A DNA stretch of 25,000 nt from Glandiceps talaboti (GCF_964340395.1 NC_135554.1:28188630-28213629); one strand, 5' to 3'. Shown: positions 1 through 10,589, numbered from the stretch's first letter. Translations and numbers: made by a program. The notes: a model not told the origin generated them from the letters alone.

Positions 1-1059
1 AATACTCGTTTCTTGCCAAAGTGCGCCCTCAATCAAGTTATCTTTTATTCACTTTGTTTCAATTGCAATAAAGTATCCGAGTCGCCTCTGGGGGCGGTCG
101 TATTTTCTTGGATGTATATGGAACAAGTTGATTTCTTAATCTTTGTGTGTGGAGCTGAGAGATTAGTAGATTTATCCCATCAAATACATTGCTGCATAGG
201 TACAATAGGAAGAGATCGACGTTTTGAAGTTTTCAAACACGGCTTGTTCTAATTTCTGAAAAATAAGCAGAATTACAACGAACTAGAAAATTCAAGTTGT
301 TTCATATAATTATAATGTTGGGCGCACGCAGTTAACACATAATGACTTTCAGAAAGAAGAAAGTATGAAGGCCTAGCATATCCTTTGAAATAGTGCAGTG
401 ATTTTATGTCCATCTCATCTCCAGAAATAACATGTTCTGTTTAGATAAATGAATCCAAAGCTGTTCCTTTGCATTTTAGAGTCATGCTAATCCCATCAAA
501 TATGATCAATTACGGAGAGGAAGTTACAGTCTCGACTGTTGAGACAAGTGGCGTTGGGCGCCCTACTTAAAACTTCCGTTTTCAGGGCAAGCCAACTGAA
601 AGACATAGATCTTGGAGCAGTCCAGGGTCTATGCGAAATATGTGCCCACGCTTTGGACACGACGTCGTCGAAGCAGCGTGCGACGGTGTGGCTTGGAAAC
701 CATACTGTAACTCCTCCTTGGCCATCCTACATGTATTTTACCACTGTAGGAATTAGGGACCGGTCAGTTTCTCCAACCTGGGGGAGGGGGGAGCGGTGGA
801 TTCTTAAGTCGGTCCGACAAAAAGTCACTGATCCCCCTATCTGTAAAACCAAAAAGAGGCTGACCCCACCTATCACTTAATTCTAAAACATGATGACATG
901 ATGACCCCCTCCATATATATAATATTCACATGACAGGTATTTTTAATCGTGACTCAGTGTGGGCTTATTGACTGTCTTGCATCTACTTTATAAGATCCCG
1001 GGTTAGCACTATCATAATTATAATTATTGACTACACAGGGTAAATATATTCCAAAAGGA
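1..1059. other. Non-coding or unassigned DNA at left edge
   Basis: No recognisable gene. Short open frames occur on the plus strand (13-252 and 539-880), but their translations show no family motif, no signal peptide and no convincing splice context. The part around 740-870 is rich in runs of G and C and looks like part of an interspersed repeat rather than an exon. A gene whose other exons lie outside the window cannot be excluded. Confidence 0.5.
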
Positions 1060-1373
1060 GTTTAATAACATCTTGACAGTGAAAGGTAGGGGAAAGCTTA
1101 AGAAGGGAATATATACATCACTTTTGGGGGTCTCCCCCTAGAAGCCTCGGAGGTTTTTAACTCTGAAAAGTCAATTTTGAGACTATTCAGACATTTTCAG
1201 AAAATAATTTCCAAGCTTTACAAGACAGCACCAACATGTAAAAAGGAACTACATAGGGTTGAAATACTTCTGAAATATAGTTTGATATAACATCTTGACA
1301 TTAAGAGGTATAGGGGAAGAGCTTGAGACTGGGATGTGTACACCTCGTGGGGGGGGGGGTCTCCCCCTAGAAG
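1060..1373. repeat. Diverged direct duplication ending in a G5-TCT-C5 hairpin
   Basis: Two related blocks, about 1060-1144 and 1283-1373, share the order: an 'aacatcttgaca' segment, then 'taggggaa', 'gctt', and an end with a G-run, 'tctccccctagaag'. The period is roughly 225 bp and the copies differ by many substitutions and a longer G-run in the second. Each ends in a small hairpin (ggggg-tct-ccccc). This looks like two copies of an interspersed or tandem repeat. The family is not recognised. Confidence 0.55.
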
Positions 1374-1954
1374 AGTTTAATAAAATTTCTCATGGTGTCT
1401 CTATTTTTGGGCGAGAAGCTTTCCACCCACTAAACCAACTAATAAAGATAATATCTGACATGCTCGCATAAAAATAGATTTTACAACATGGCGTTAACTA
1501 CATATGTACCAGGCGGAAGTGGAATAGCCAGAGGTCATAAGCTTTAATATGAGGCTACCACTGCGTGGAATTCAGCCATACCGACTTTGAGTCTGGCGAA
1601 GAGCTTAAAATTTCATCCGAGGAGTCAGTTTTACTCATCGAAAAGTCCATGGTTTTCATACACAGTGTGAGGCAGTCTGTCTCGTCGGCGATGTTCACTT
1701 GTCTGTATCACTCACTCTATTTACTGCGAAGATTTGTTATTGTGTTATCTTGTGTAAACTTCCGTTGTCTTTTACTTGTCTATGATTGATTAGTTGTTAT
1801 CGTAACGTACAGGTCATTCAACTCATTGGATTGCCATCCTGTGAGCAGAAGTGCGCCCTCCCCGACTATTTACACTTGTTTTACAGTATTAGATCCTAGT
1901 ATAGTCTTGGTGTGTTTACAACGCCGGCCAAGTTCAGAGTCAAACGATCACAAA
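1374..1954. other. Intergenic, nothing recognised
   Basis: Moderately AT-rich DNA with a chance open frame at 1565-1789 on the plus strand. That frame has no known motif, and no splice-site pattern supports it as an exon. No repeats of note before the duplication that begins near 1955. Confidence 0.45.
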
Positions 1955-2129
1955 GTGTTCATAACTTCAAACCAAACCGGTTTCTTCCAACACTGCATTG
2001 TATGTTTTCCATTGCATACTATTTCATAATCATTCTCCTTGTCGAGTTATAAACACAGCATCACACAACTGCCTCAACTCTCTCAAATTTGAACACACCC
2101 CATAACCTGTGTACAGAACTGAACCCCGA

Positions 2130-2186
<57 letters not shown>

Positions 2187-2443
2187 GCACGCACACACGC
2201 ACGCACGCACGCGCGCGCGCGCGCACACACACACACACACACACAGTGTTCATAACTTCAAACCAAACCGGTTTCTTCCAACACTGCATTGTATGTTTTC
2301 CATTGCATACTATTTCATAATCATTTTCCTTGTCGAGTTATAAACACAGCATCACGCAACTGCCTCAACTCTCTCAAATTTGAACACACCCCATAACCTG
2401 TGTACAGAACTGAACCCCCGACAAACACACACACACACACACA
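1955..2443. repeat. Tandem duplication of ~290 bp, each copy followed by (CA)n
   Basis: The segment from 'agtgttcataacttcaaacc' to the start of the CA tract occurs twice, at about 1955-2130 and 2246-2422. I counted only about three differences (cattctcc/cattttcc, atcacac/atcacgc, and one extra C before 'gacaaacac'). Each copy leads into a CA microsatellite, long in the first (2132-2245) and short in the second (2423-2443). Near identity implies a recent duplication. Confidence 0.9.
2132..2245. repeat. (CA)n microsatellite with an internal (CG)n/(GCAC)n core
   Basis: About 114 bp of uninterrupted alternating purine and pyrimidine. CA dinucleotides flank a central 'gcac' and 'gcgcgcgc' stretch around 2180-2225. 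Such alternating tracts favour left-handed Z-DNA. It lies inside the first copy of the larger duplication. Confidence 0.95.
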
Positions 2444-2445
2444 GC

Positions 2446-4988
2446 AGTGACTCCTGTATGACTACCCCCTCAAACTACCCCTTCATTTTCACTGCTCATT
2501 TACAGTCAACACTCATTCTTGCTCATTCTTTGAACTCACTCTTTGCCAACAGAGGACTTTCATATATAACACTTCTTAGATGTGCTTTAGGGAGCATTAG
2601 ATAATGTTGGCCATAATTCTAGGCTAAATCCATTAACTCTGTTTTCCATCTAAATATGTTGATATGTGGGGAGAAATATTTTAACTATACCTTGCAGTGA
2701 GAAGAGCTTCAATCAAAGGTCCAATCACTGATCACTCATGAACATGAATACTCTCTATAGACGTCACATAAAATTATAAATATTATCATTTATTTGTCAA
2801 CTCATCTCTGCATTGCACAGACTAGCAGCACTTGCAAATAAAAACACAAACTTTACAGTTGAATTTGTCACATGATTATACATTTCTTACATAGACATCC
2901 AAAACTGATCAATACAATTGATACAATTTACTTGGAGTTCACAAACAATACTGCAAAATGTAAAATATTACAATTGGCTTTATATCTATGATTCTCATGT
3001 ACTATATAACCTGTTGTCTATACACACAGGTTTATTTGGGTTTTTTAACTAACAATTCATCACACCTGTAAAACCAATGTGAAGTGTGAGAATAAGTTAT
3101 CTTCTCTCTTCTCGAAAAGAGGAAACATTACATTCAAAACTTCCATCGGAAGAAACATCATTGCAAATATCAGCAATGAGAATGACTTTAAAATCATACA
3201 TTTCGGTATAAAAGTGTAAATATTCACAAAATAGTATATCTTAATAATAAGTCATACATAGCAATCCAACAATGTCCTAAAACAGAATACAGCTTACAAA
3301 GTCATTCTTGAAGAAATGATGGTATTAGACTAACTTAATTAGCTTTCAATTCCTTTAGCTTCAAGTGAAATAGTTTTCCACTTTCCATTTTTAAATACTG
3401 ACTGGGGAATTACAAGAATTACACAGCTGTTTACTGGAATATTCAGACTCTGTTTACAACATCTGGGAAAATAAACTTATGTGATAAATACTATTTTCAG
3501 CTTTGATTTTGAGAATATTGATCGTCAACAAATAAATCATTAGCATTGTACAAATACCTTCTGGGGAAATACAATTGTGTGATAGATCTAACTTTTGTTA
3601 ACTTTTTCCTTTTTTCATGAATGTAAATCTTCAAAAGGTTGTATGTCAAACATTCTTGGATATCTAAAAACCTTTATGCAAAGTAAGGGATAATCAAGAA
3701 CATGAAATAAAGTATCTCTATATATATCTTAGTTTAAGCTTACAGCTGTAACACAGTTATATCAAAGTGATATGGTGTACAAAGATAATATATTAGTATC
3801 TGGGTTATTTTCAAGTTTACATGTTTTAATTTTATAGAATACATCCAATAGTAGGTTAGTTAACTATACATTTCTAAGTAATAAGTTCTGATATTTCGCC
3901 ATCAATGAACAAACAGATGATCCTTATTTCTTGAAAATAAAGTATGCTTAATACATTATAGAGGTAACATTATTATCTAGAACAAAGCAAATCCCGCAAC
4001 TCTAGCTATCATTTTTGCTGAAACAAACCCTGGATATACATACTTTGATTTACTGATCTTCTACATGTGTCATTTAAGTTCTTAAAAACACAACTACAGC
4101 AGTCTGTCTTGCCCCAATTGCAGCTTAATTAACATTGAGTATCATAGCCTACAACTGGCACTGAGTGTGCAACGATTTCACCTCGTATATACTATCATTT
4201 TCTGGGTACTTCAACCCAATTTTTACCATGTAAATATGCCTTTACTATACTTTCACACAGTAGTTATTTTTGTTTTGTTTTTCTTATGACATATTTTTGG
4301 TCTTTTTTGTGCACAGAGTGTATATATACTTCTGTATATGCATACTACACAGACAAATCACACTTCATCAGGAAATGTCTGCATAATCGACCTTTGACCA
4401 GTGATCCGAGCTCCCTGATTGGTGAACTTCTTCATACTTCATGATATGCCATCATTCTTCTGATGACTTTTCATTGCCTGATAACCTCATCATATGCTAA
4501 TGAGGTCAAAGGGCATAACATCAGGATGATCAGGAAGGTCACGGCGAAGTGACGGCCATGATAGTCTTTTCTGACTGTGTTGCCAGGTCACTTAGTAACG
4601 GTGCAAGCCTGCAATGAATAGAATGAATAAAGATTTGTTGACATTTCATGATCAGTGAGACTATAAAAGATACACTACAATCTGATTTTTCCAGTTCACT
4701 TTTCTGCTCAAAAGCTATGCAAGATTTGAACATGCTGCTTTCTATGCTTCAAAAGTTACTGTGTTGTGTATATTTCTTCAAAGTGTATAGGGTTTTGACT
4801 CTTGGCTCTCAGAAATATTATTATTACTTCAAACATCATATGTGTATGTTCAGAAGAACAGGACATATCCTGTGGTACTCTTTGAGAAGTTCTGACTCTG
4901 ATTTGTACAATAAATTATGCATGCACTTGAGAAACTTAAACTACAAAGGTCATCCCCAAAAATCTCACCTTCCAAAGTTCCTCAACTC
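2446..4988. other. 3' flank and likely 3' UTR of GADD45 (minus strand)
   Basis: AT-rich DNA directly downstream of the GADD45 stop codon on the minus strand, with no coding frame that I recognise. Read on the minus strand it has several ATTTA pentamers (RC of 'taaat', for example near 3219, 3394, 3528 and 4228). AATAAA hexamers sit at 3031-3036 and 2789-2794. A long, AU-rich 3' UTR is plausible because vertebrate GADD45 mRNAs are unstable, but the real polyadenylation site cannot be fixed here. A plus-strand open frame at 4648-5016 overlaps the terminal exon antisense and is taken as chance. Confidence 0.4.
4388..4515. promoter_or_regulatory. Two opposed DR1-like nuclear-receptor half-site pairs
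   Basis: On the minus strand 4400-4388 reads tggtcaAaggtcg, and on the plus strand 4503-4515 reads aggtcaAagggca. Each is close to the direct-repeat-1 pattern AGGTCA-N-AGGTCA bound by RXR/PPAR/HNF4-type receptors. They face each other about 100 bp apart, about 0.5 kb beyond the GADD45 stop. This is motif resemblance only. The pair may equally be the arms of a degenerate inverted repeat. Confidence 0.25.
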
Positions 4989-5201
4989 TCATTCACCAAG
5001 AGTGACTGTAGGGTAAGGGGTAACCTCTGACATGACTCTGTAATATTCCAGAATTTCATCTAAGGCTACATCCTTCTCAGCAGTAGGGTGACACTGCAGT
5101 GTAATACAGCAGAAATTCTGGGGATTCACTGGTTCTTGTAGGTCAGGTTCATTGTTGTTAATGTTGGCCAGAAGCTTGACAAGTTTTTCATAACCAGCAA
5201 C
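4989..5201 (-). CDS. gadd45: GADD45 exon 4, C-terminal coding part
   Basis: Acceptor CTTATTAG, then 70 codons from VAGYEKLVKLL to TVTLGE and a TGA stop at 4991-4989. VAGYEKLVKLL matches the vertebrate segment RVSNPGRLAELL. The later part (PQNFCCITLQCHP, DEILEYYR) follows the vertebrate order of a Cys-rich strand and a final helix, but with low identity. Phase 0 joins exon 3. Confidence 0.93.
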   Translation of the reverse strand, partial: VAGYEKLVKLLANINNNEPDLQEPVNPQNFCCITLQCHPTAEKDVALDEILEYYRVMSEVTPYPTVTLGE

Positions 5202-8200
5202 CTAATAAGATACAAAAGATGACAACAATAAGTATCACAGACAACAGACATTACACAAAGGGACTAAAAGTAACCAGACACAACACACTATCATCACTTT
5301 CAAAGGACCATCATTCAATCCCTGGTTGTTTTGTTCAGAAATAACTTGTTCTATAGCTCAGCTTGTTAAAAATGTTAGTTAAATTAGGGAGTTAGTGTTT
5401 TTTCACAGAAATCATAGGGACAAAGAAAATGGTTACTAGGAGCTATTGTTTATTACAGACACAGACAGAGACACAGGCACAGACACAGACACAAATATGT
5501 TATATTTCTCTGCAATGTATCCTGAGCCATATGCAAAATTCAATTTATGTTATATATATGCATTATATTAAGCATAATCATGTGTTATACATAATTGCAT
5601 AAAAGTAATGTGTTCAGATATGTACACTGTGGCTGCAAGAACAATTTCAGAACAATATTTTCTACTTTGCATTCAAGCAGCCATGTGAAAATCGCACACA
5701 TCATACATATAGCGGCTGGACATCAAATGACAAATGTTTGTTTGGCCCTGGTTGATCTTGGTTTCTGTGTAAATAGTACAGACTACGCACATAAATTTGA
5801 TGTGGAAAACAAAAAGCCCTATAACAGTATTCTAAAAGATTTATTTTTAGAATCTGGTGCTAAGTTTAGGTGTAACCTTTTGCACCAAAGAACCAGAAAG
5901 AGACAGCCTCCTTTATCCCTTGACAATACAGCTCTCTGGTTTGAGACTGGTTGTATTGTTATGTAAATTAGGGTATTGACGTCATAGAGTGAGAGTTACT
6001 ATGATGGTTTGTAAACATAGCCTATACACATATAACATGACAATAGTGATATCACCAAATGAGTCATTTGACATGCCACACTGCAGCACTGAGGTATCAT
6101 GCTATCTAAACCTATGCCATCACGTGGACTGGTCAGTTTTTTCCCCATGTTTTATCATCCTATCTAAACCTACATTTATGCCATCACGTGGACTGGTCCC
6201 ATTTTTTCCCCTGTCTTATCATCCTATCTTGTTTATATCAGTATTAGTTGCTGATTTTGCTTTACTTCACAATCAGTTAATACTAGAATACAGACAGATG
6301 GAAAATTCTCACAAGAGCTTTATCATCATCTAATCTTTTTTTCTTGCTTCATTCTTTTATAAATTACTATTTGAAAAACTTGCATCAATACAATATGCAA
6401 CTACAACCCTTTCTACAATATAACTTTTATTTTATTTTATTTTACCATCACCATAAAAATATTAGTATTTCTACTGAATATCAACTTCTAACCAAATTTG
6501 AACCAAAGTTTACACCCACAATGTCCATTTCTACAAATCATTTCAGTAAACAATTTTCTTTGCAAAAACATGTTTTTTCTCTTCTCCATAGTTGTAAACA
6601 AACCAAGGAAAGCTTAACTTGACACAAAACACTTCATAATTTACAAAACAGAATGAGATGGATGTACTTAATCTAGGACATATATATATGTATATTCACA
6701 TGGGTGATCAAGGGTTTAAAACTGCTGACGTCAACAGTTCACAACTAAGGCAGCTAATGCTAAAGTTCAGCTGAGTGAAATGAAGTCATTATTACACTAT
6801 TCTCCATACATCTCGGTCACACTACAACTACTACTACTACAACTACTACTATGATGGCATTGACAGAATGACTCATACCTGATACTAGCATAATACATCA
6901 TACACCAGGTATGGGCTAATGGGACAATAGGATTCACTAATTACCTTATAAGGAAATTTCATTTTCAGGTGATCTAGGGATGTTTTTTTTTTAAATGACC
7001 ACTCCCATAATTAAGACAACTATGCAATGCATTGGAAGCAATGTGCTAGGCAATACTTTCTATAATTATTACTTCCATAGACTGACAAGTACCATTGTTG
7101 GATTGGAAAGTGGGCCACACCCACTTTTAATGTTATGCTGCAATTTGCATGTTACATTTATGGTCTATTTTTATCAACAAGTTTTCAGACACCTAAAAAA
7201 TTTGTGTACATGGCTATTGCTATCAACTTTCACACACCTGTGACACTATCACAAATTAAATTGAATTGAAAGGCCAGTGCCAGATTAGGATTGTGTAAAA
7301 ACATAGTGTCTGGCAGACTTGTGGAGATTAACAAAAGAACACTCCTAATCAATTTGTGCCTTTGCACATGTAATAGTAATACATCAGGTTTAATCATTGT
7401 TCTGAAAACAATTTGTATTTTTAGGAAGTTTTCCTTATAAGGAGATAAACACTGTTGAGATCAAACACACCTTTATTCTCAACTCCATCTATTATGACCC
7501 TGTGACCTTCCCAACCCTTGGCTAACACAAAGTCAACCCACAGGAAATACCGTGATTACACAATATTGATAGTGGTCCAGTATGGCAAGTTACAAAATTC
7601 ATGAAATTAAGGATTTTGTTGCGAGCAGCTTAACATTATCATTTATGAAGACTCCTGTCAAATAACCACAATGTAATAATTGCACTTCATCTATTTCTGA
7701 TGTGTTAGTCCTTGGTAAATATGTCCCTGAAAATGATATAGTTTGCTGTAAGTTGTACCCTAGATCTGTAACAAATTGGTGAGCTCCACCCTACTATAGC
7801 TGCCTGCAGCTCTTTACACATAATACACTGCAGTATAGTTTAAATCTGTCACAACCACACCTAAAACACTATCAATGTATCAATACGATGGGGGACACAC
7901 CCTTTCTGCATTCACTTTTCTGTTCACCTGACTGCCATACATGATTTTACATTTGTTACCTAATTTCATTCATACAGTGAATTTTTGTTGCCTTTTGGAT
8001 ATTTCTGGGACAGATGACCCCTTTAATAGCCTAAGCTTTGATAATATTCAACACATACAGTAATTCTACATACATAATTCTTTTTTTTTATATTGTAGAA
8101 AAAATAAAATTCAAGTTACCTTCATAAGCCTGATGTCGTTCTCCCAACAAAATGCTTCAATAAGAGTAAAATGCATATGTAGTGCAACATCACCAAGAGA

Positions 8201-9973
8201 GTTGTCAGCTAATAGACAAAGTACAACTCCTTCTGGATCTCTGCAAAATATATAGAGAAACTGTAAGTTTTTACTCGGATTCGTTCCCATACATTTGTTA
8301 CATTCATTGCCAGTGGGGTTTTTTTGTTTTGTTTTTTTGCAGTTGTGTTGCAAGGGAAAACAACATTTAGTGCAACATTTTGGGTACAATATTATCCACT
8401 CCAAATTACAACACAGCGAATGTCATTTTCTATAAAAATCACGTTTTCGATTTGTCCTCTATATGCGCACGTTTCACCTGCAAACGACCTTCGAGCAGTG
8501 TCACCTTGTATAAGGTGCACACACAATATTGCATCACACCCAATGGTACACTACGTCGTAAACATTTCAGTAACAATTTTGTACACAACAATCTTAATCA
8601 AGGTTAGATTCAGTGCAAGCTCGAAGCGTCGAGGTTCCCTACAGCAGTTGTTGTCTTAAAACTACATAAACACGACAAAAACAACCCCCACAACGTTCAT
8701 TCTTGTTTTGCTGTTTATCCACGTTCTCCATTGTTCGCGTGAAATCATTGGCGACATGCCAACCATTGTTGACCATACTAAAGCTACGGAAGTCCGGTCC
8801 GTGTCCCTATATTTTCCCCTTCAGTTCGTAGAATTTCAGAAACGGAAAAAAACTGCATTAAACCGATGCAGTTAAAAAATACTTACTTGCCAAGCAATGT
8901 TGCGCACTCGTATATTCCACATGTCAAACGGCTCTCCTCTTTCGCCCTGCACAATACATCATGCAGGGCTTTGCCAACTTCCATGGTTGGTGTATTTCTA
9001 TGGAAACAATAAAAACAAATCATGATAAATAAAGTGTTTATAGTAAAATCACGCACCATCAAATTATTTACTTTAAATGAAATTATCACAAAACAGTTAG
9101 CCCATTTAACAGTTTCTTATGTAAATTAATTATTCATCTCATTCTTTTAATTGTTCTTTCAAGATATGGTATTTACTTTAGTAGTTTTCACTTATCGTTT
9201 AGCTCCTAGACAATATCCGGGGGAAGTGTACTGCCCTTCTCAATAAATGACAAGGTGCGAGATCCAGGAATGTCCGTTTCTATTTGTCGTCGGCAACGAA
9301 ACATAAATATTTCGTCATGCACAACGAACGCACCCACATACACCGGAACGTATGGAATGTACGACACCGTACACAGTGTGCGACTTGCAAAATGTTATAG
9401 ATATCACAATATTAGTAATCAACATCATTTGTGTGACTGATGTTTCAATTTATTCACTTTTTCTTGCATGGATTTCATGAAAATATCACAGACCCTCCAT
9501 AATCCGGTCTGCCTGTGCTTCAGTCGCGTGCGACGGAGTTTGACACAATGGAGGGGCATGTTGCAACATGTGTAAACGTTACGTGGGATTTTTAAATGAC
9601 ATCTTGACGTGATAATGATTTTGCCACTTTCGATCTGCATCAAACCACGGTTTACATCGACACAATGTTTAAGTTAACAGCTATCTCAAAGTCGTAAATA
9701 TTCTAAATATGCTTAAAACAGCTCAACCATTTGTAGTTTGCTATATTCGGCTGCCTCACTCATACGTTTCCAAAACGTCATGACTCATCAAATGTTTTGC
9801 AACATGCCGGGGAGGACCGACCCGACTCGATCCACCCGGAATGAACCAGTCAAGTACACGATCTATATTGCATGTACAATGTGTATTCACGTCGAAAAAG
9901 AAGAGAAAAAACAAGTGACTTGTACTTACTCTGTGCGAGGTTTTTGGGTCTGTTCTCCTTCTTCAAGTGTCAT
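4989..9973 (-). CDS. gadd45: GADD45 family protein, complete four-exon gene
   Basis: Growth arrest and DNA-damage-inducible 45 protein, a small acidic adaptor with the L7Ae/L30e-like fold. In the family it binds MAP3K4/MTK1, CDK1-cyclin B, PCNA and DNA-demethylation factors in nucleus and cytoplasm. The CDS joins 9973-9930, 8997-8887, 8240-8120 and 5201-4989 on the minus strand, giving 162 residues (human GADD45A has 165). Visible hallmarks are the MTLEE start, a helix with VGKALHDVL (22-30), CGIYECATLLGKDPEGVVLC (41-60) matching the family VYEAAKLLN-DP--VVLCLL block, and DVALHMHFTLIEAFCWEND (69-87) matching the central helix and strand. All introns are GT/AG with phases 2, 2 and 0. The acidic loop between LLA and DVAL is short and mostly uncharged, unlike vertebrate members. 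The C-terminal 70 residues diverge but keep the length. Which of the vertebrate alpha, beta or gamma forms it matches cannot be said; it is probably a pre-duplication single homologue. Confidence 0.96.
5202..8119 (-). other. GADD45 intron 3 (2.9 kb)
   Basis: AT-rich intron. It holds an (ACAGAC)n-like stretch (about 5458-5493), a short duplicated block with E-boxes (6102-6229), a (CTA)n stretch (about 6821-6851) and several chance open frames on the plus strand (5595-5966, 5989-6333, 6344-6622, 6995-7243), none with a recognisable domain. No nested gene is supported. Confidence 0.7.
6102..6229. repeat. Two-copy ~60-bp tandem duplication, each with a CACGTG E-box
   Basis: Unit 'ctatctaaacctatgccat' then 'cacgtggactggtc', a T-run and 'cttatcatc'-type end occurs at about 6102-6159 and 6160-6229. 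The copies differ by a small insertion and a few substitutions. Each holds a perfect palindromic E-box CACGTG (6121-6126 and 6185-6190). It sits in GADD45 intron 3. Function is unknown. Confidence 0.75.
8120..8240 (-). CDS. gadd45: GADD45 exon 3, core of the fold
   Basis: 121 nt between acceptor TTTTGCAG and donor GTAACT (8119-8114). Encodes residues 53-92, from DPEGVVLCLL to ENDIRLMK, the most conserved part of the family. The acceptor choice is supported because it alone gives Lys-Asp-Pro across the junction. In this exon the acidic loop of vertebrate proteins is replaced by ADNSLGD. Confidence 0.95.
8241..8886 (-). other. GADD45 intron 2, partly CpG-richer
   Basis: 646-bp intron. The half nearest exon 2 (about 8440-8840) is visibly richer in CpG than its surroundings and has an ETS-like 'acggaagtccgg' around 8788-8799. 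Plus-strand frames here (8324-8659 and 8380-8607) show no known motif. It could be an internal regulatory region, but that is inference. Confidence 0.5.
8887..8997 (-). CDS. gadd45: GADD45 exon 2
   Basis: 111 nt between acceptor ...CCATAG and donor GTAAGT (8886-8881). It encodes residues 16-51, including VGKALHDVL and the CGIYECATLLG strand-helix region. It begins with one base completing Glu15 and ends with two bases of Lys52. This exon corresponds to the small second exon of vertebrate GADD45A, whose skipping gives a known shorter isoform. Skipping here would also keep frame because 111 is a multiple of 3. Confidence 0.95.
8998..9929 (-). other. GADD45 intron 1
   Basis: 932-bp intron between the short first coding exon and exon 2. 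Open frames at 9255-9440 (plus) and 9425-9643 (minus) have no recognisable content. No repeat of note was seen. Confidence 0.7.
9930..9973 (-). CDS. gadd45: GADD45 exon 1 (coding part)
   Basis: Starts at ATG 9973-9971 and encodes MTLEEGEQTQKPRT plus two bases of the next codon. It ends at a strong donor GTAAGT (9929-9924). The first five residues equal those of vertebrate GADD45A, which fixes the start codon. Phase 2 at the donor fits the acceptor of exon 2, restoring a Glu codon. Confidence 0.93.
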
Positions 9974-10180
9974 TTTCGAATCCGTTAAGGTATCCGGGGA
10001 CTGTTGTCCGACAGAAAACAAAAAATATCGGCAGCTATGTGCATACGCTGTTGATCTGTGGAAGTCTTTGCTACATGTGGAATTTGCAACGTGGGCAATA
10101 ATCTTTATTCACTATTTGCATTGCTTATTCAATTAGTCCCTACGCCATTGGTCAATTCAACGATATTTAAATGAGCATAA
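9974..10180 (-). promoter_or_regulatory. GADD45 upstream region with octamer and CCAAT box
   Basis: On the minus strand, upstream of the start codon, there is a CCAAT box (10151-10147, in gaCCAATgg) and a perfect octamer ATGCAAAT (10121-10114), 25 bp apart. A degenerate octamer-like ATGCTCAT lies at 10178-10171. The vertebrate GADD45A promoter is known to be induced through Oct-1 sites and a CCAAT box bound by NF-Y, so the pairing is suggestive. The transcription start is not visible, and no clean TATA box was found. Confidence 0.4.
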
Positions 10181-10331
10181 CCTTATTTGTATATTCCCGC
10201 TGAACAACCTTCCACACTTGTTATTTCAATTTTATCGAAATTTATCATTTAATACCGCTAAATGCCACAGTAATTACAATAAAGCCTATCTCCATGTAAA
10301 ATTATATATACATGTGGAAAAAATAAAATCA

Positions 10332-10583
10332 ATGCAATTCTCATTATTGGATAATATCGCCTTGTTGTGGTTGATCGTGATGTGTTTTCTCCCAACAGCA
10401 AAGAAATCAGCTGCTAGTACGAATACTCCAATGGGAACTTGGACTGCCTGTCACGAGAAACCATGTGACGGTCATATGAGTACAAAGGGGATTTCCCGGT
10501 GTGTCATTGACCAGTGTTACGTTATGTGTACGAAAGCATTTCTGCGAACTATTACCATTACAGTATCGTGGAAAATGCCATGA
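10332..10583 (+). CDS. Weak candidate: small Cys-containing protein with hydrophobic N-terminus
   Basis: Unrecognised plus-strand frame of 83 residues, divergent to GADD45. From its internal Met it starts with a hydrophobic stretch (about residues 5-22, LLDNIALLWLIVMCFLPTA) like a signal peptide or membrane segment. A tail with five cysteines follows (ACHEKPC, then RCVIDQCYVMC). The next frame stays open from 10501 to 10722, so a frameshift or a splice could extend it. No homologue comes to mind, and codon evidence is weak. It may well be a chance frame. Confidence 0.18.
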   Translation: MQFSLLDNIALLWLIVMCFLPTAKKSAASTNTPMGTWTACHEKPCDGHMSTKGISRCVIDQCYVMCTKAFLRTITITVSWKMP

Positions 10584-10589
10584 AGATTT

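Noticed and set aside
539-880. 113-codon plus-strand frame
   Set aside because: The translated sequence has no recognisable family features, and the DNA has G- and C-runs typical of a dispersed repeat.
1125-1144. Hairpin followed by CTAG, considered as a Helitron 3' end
   Set aside because: The hairpin directly abuts CTAG with no usual spacing, and no 5' TC end or A/T insertion site could be identified.
4648-5016. 122-codon plus-strand frame overlapping GADD45 exon 4
   Set aside because: Antisense shadow of the terminal exon and its 3' flank; no homology recognised.
5595-5966. 123-codon plus-strand frame in GADD45 intron 3
   Set aside because: No motif, domain or signal peptide; lies inside a well-supported intron on the other strand and has ordinary AT-rich composition.
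6566-6575. Perfect p53-type half site AAACATGTTT in GADD45 intron 3
   Set aside because: Vertebrate GADD45A has a p53 site in intron 3, but here only one half site is present and neither neighbour matches the second half, so it is not enough for a call.
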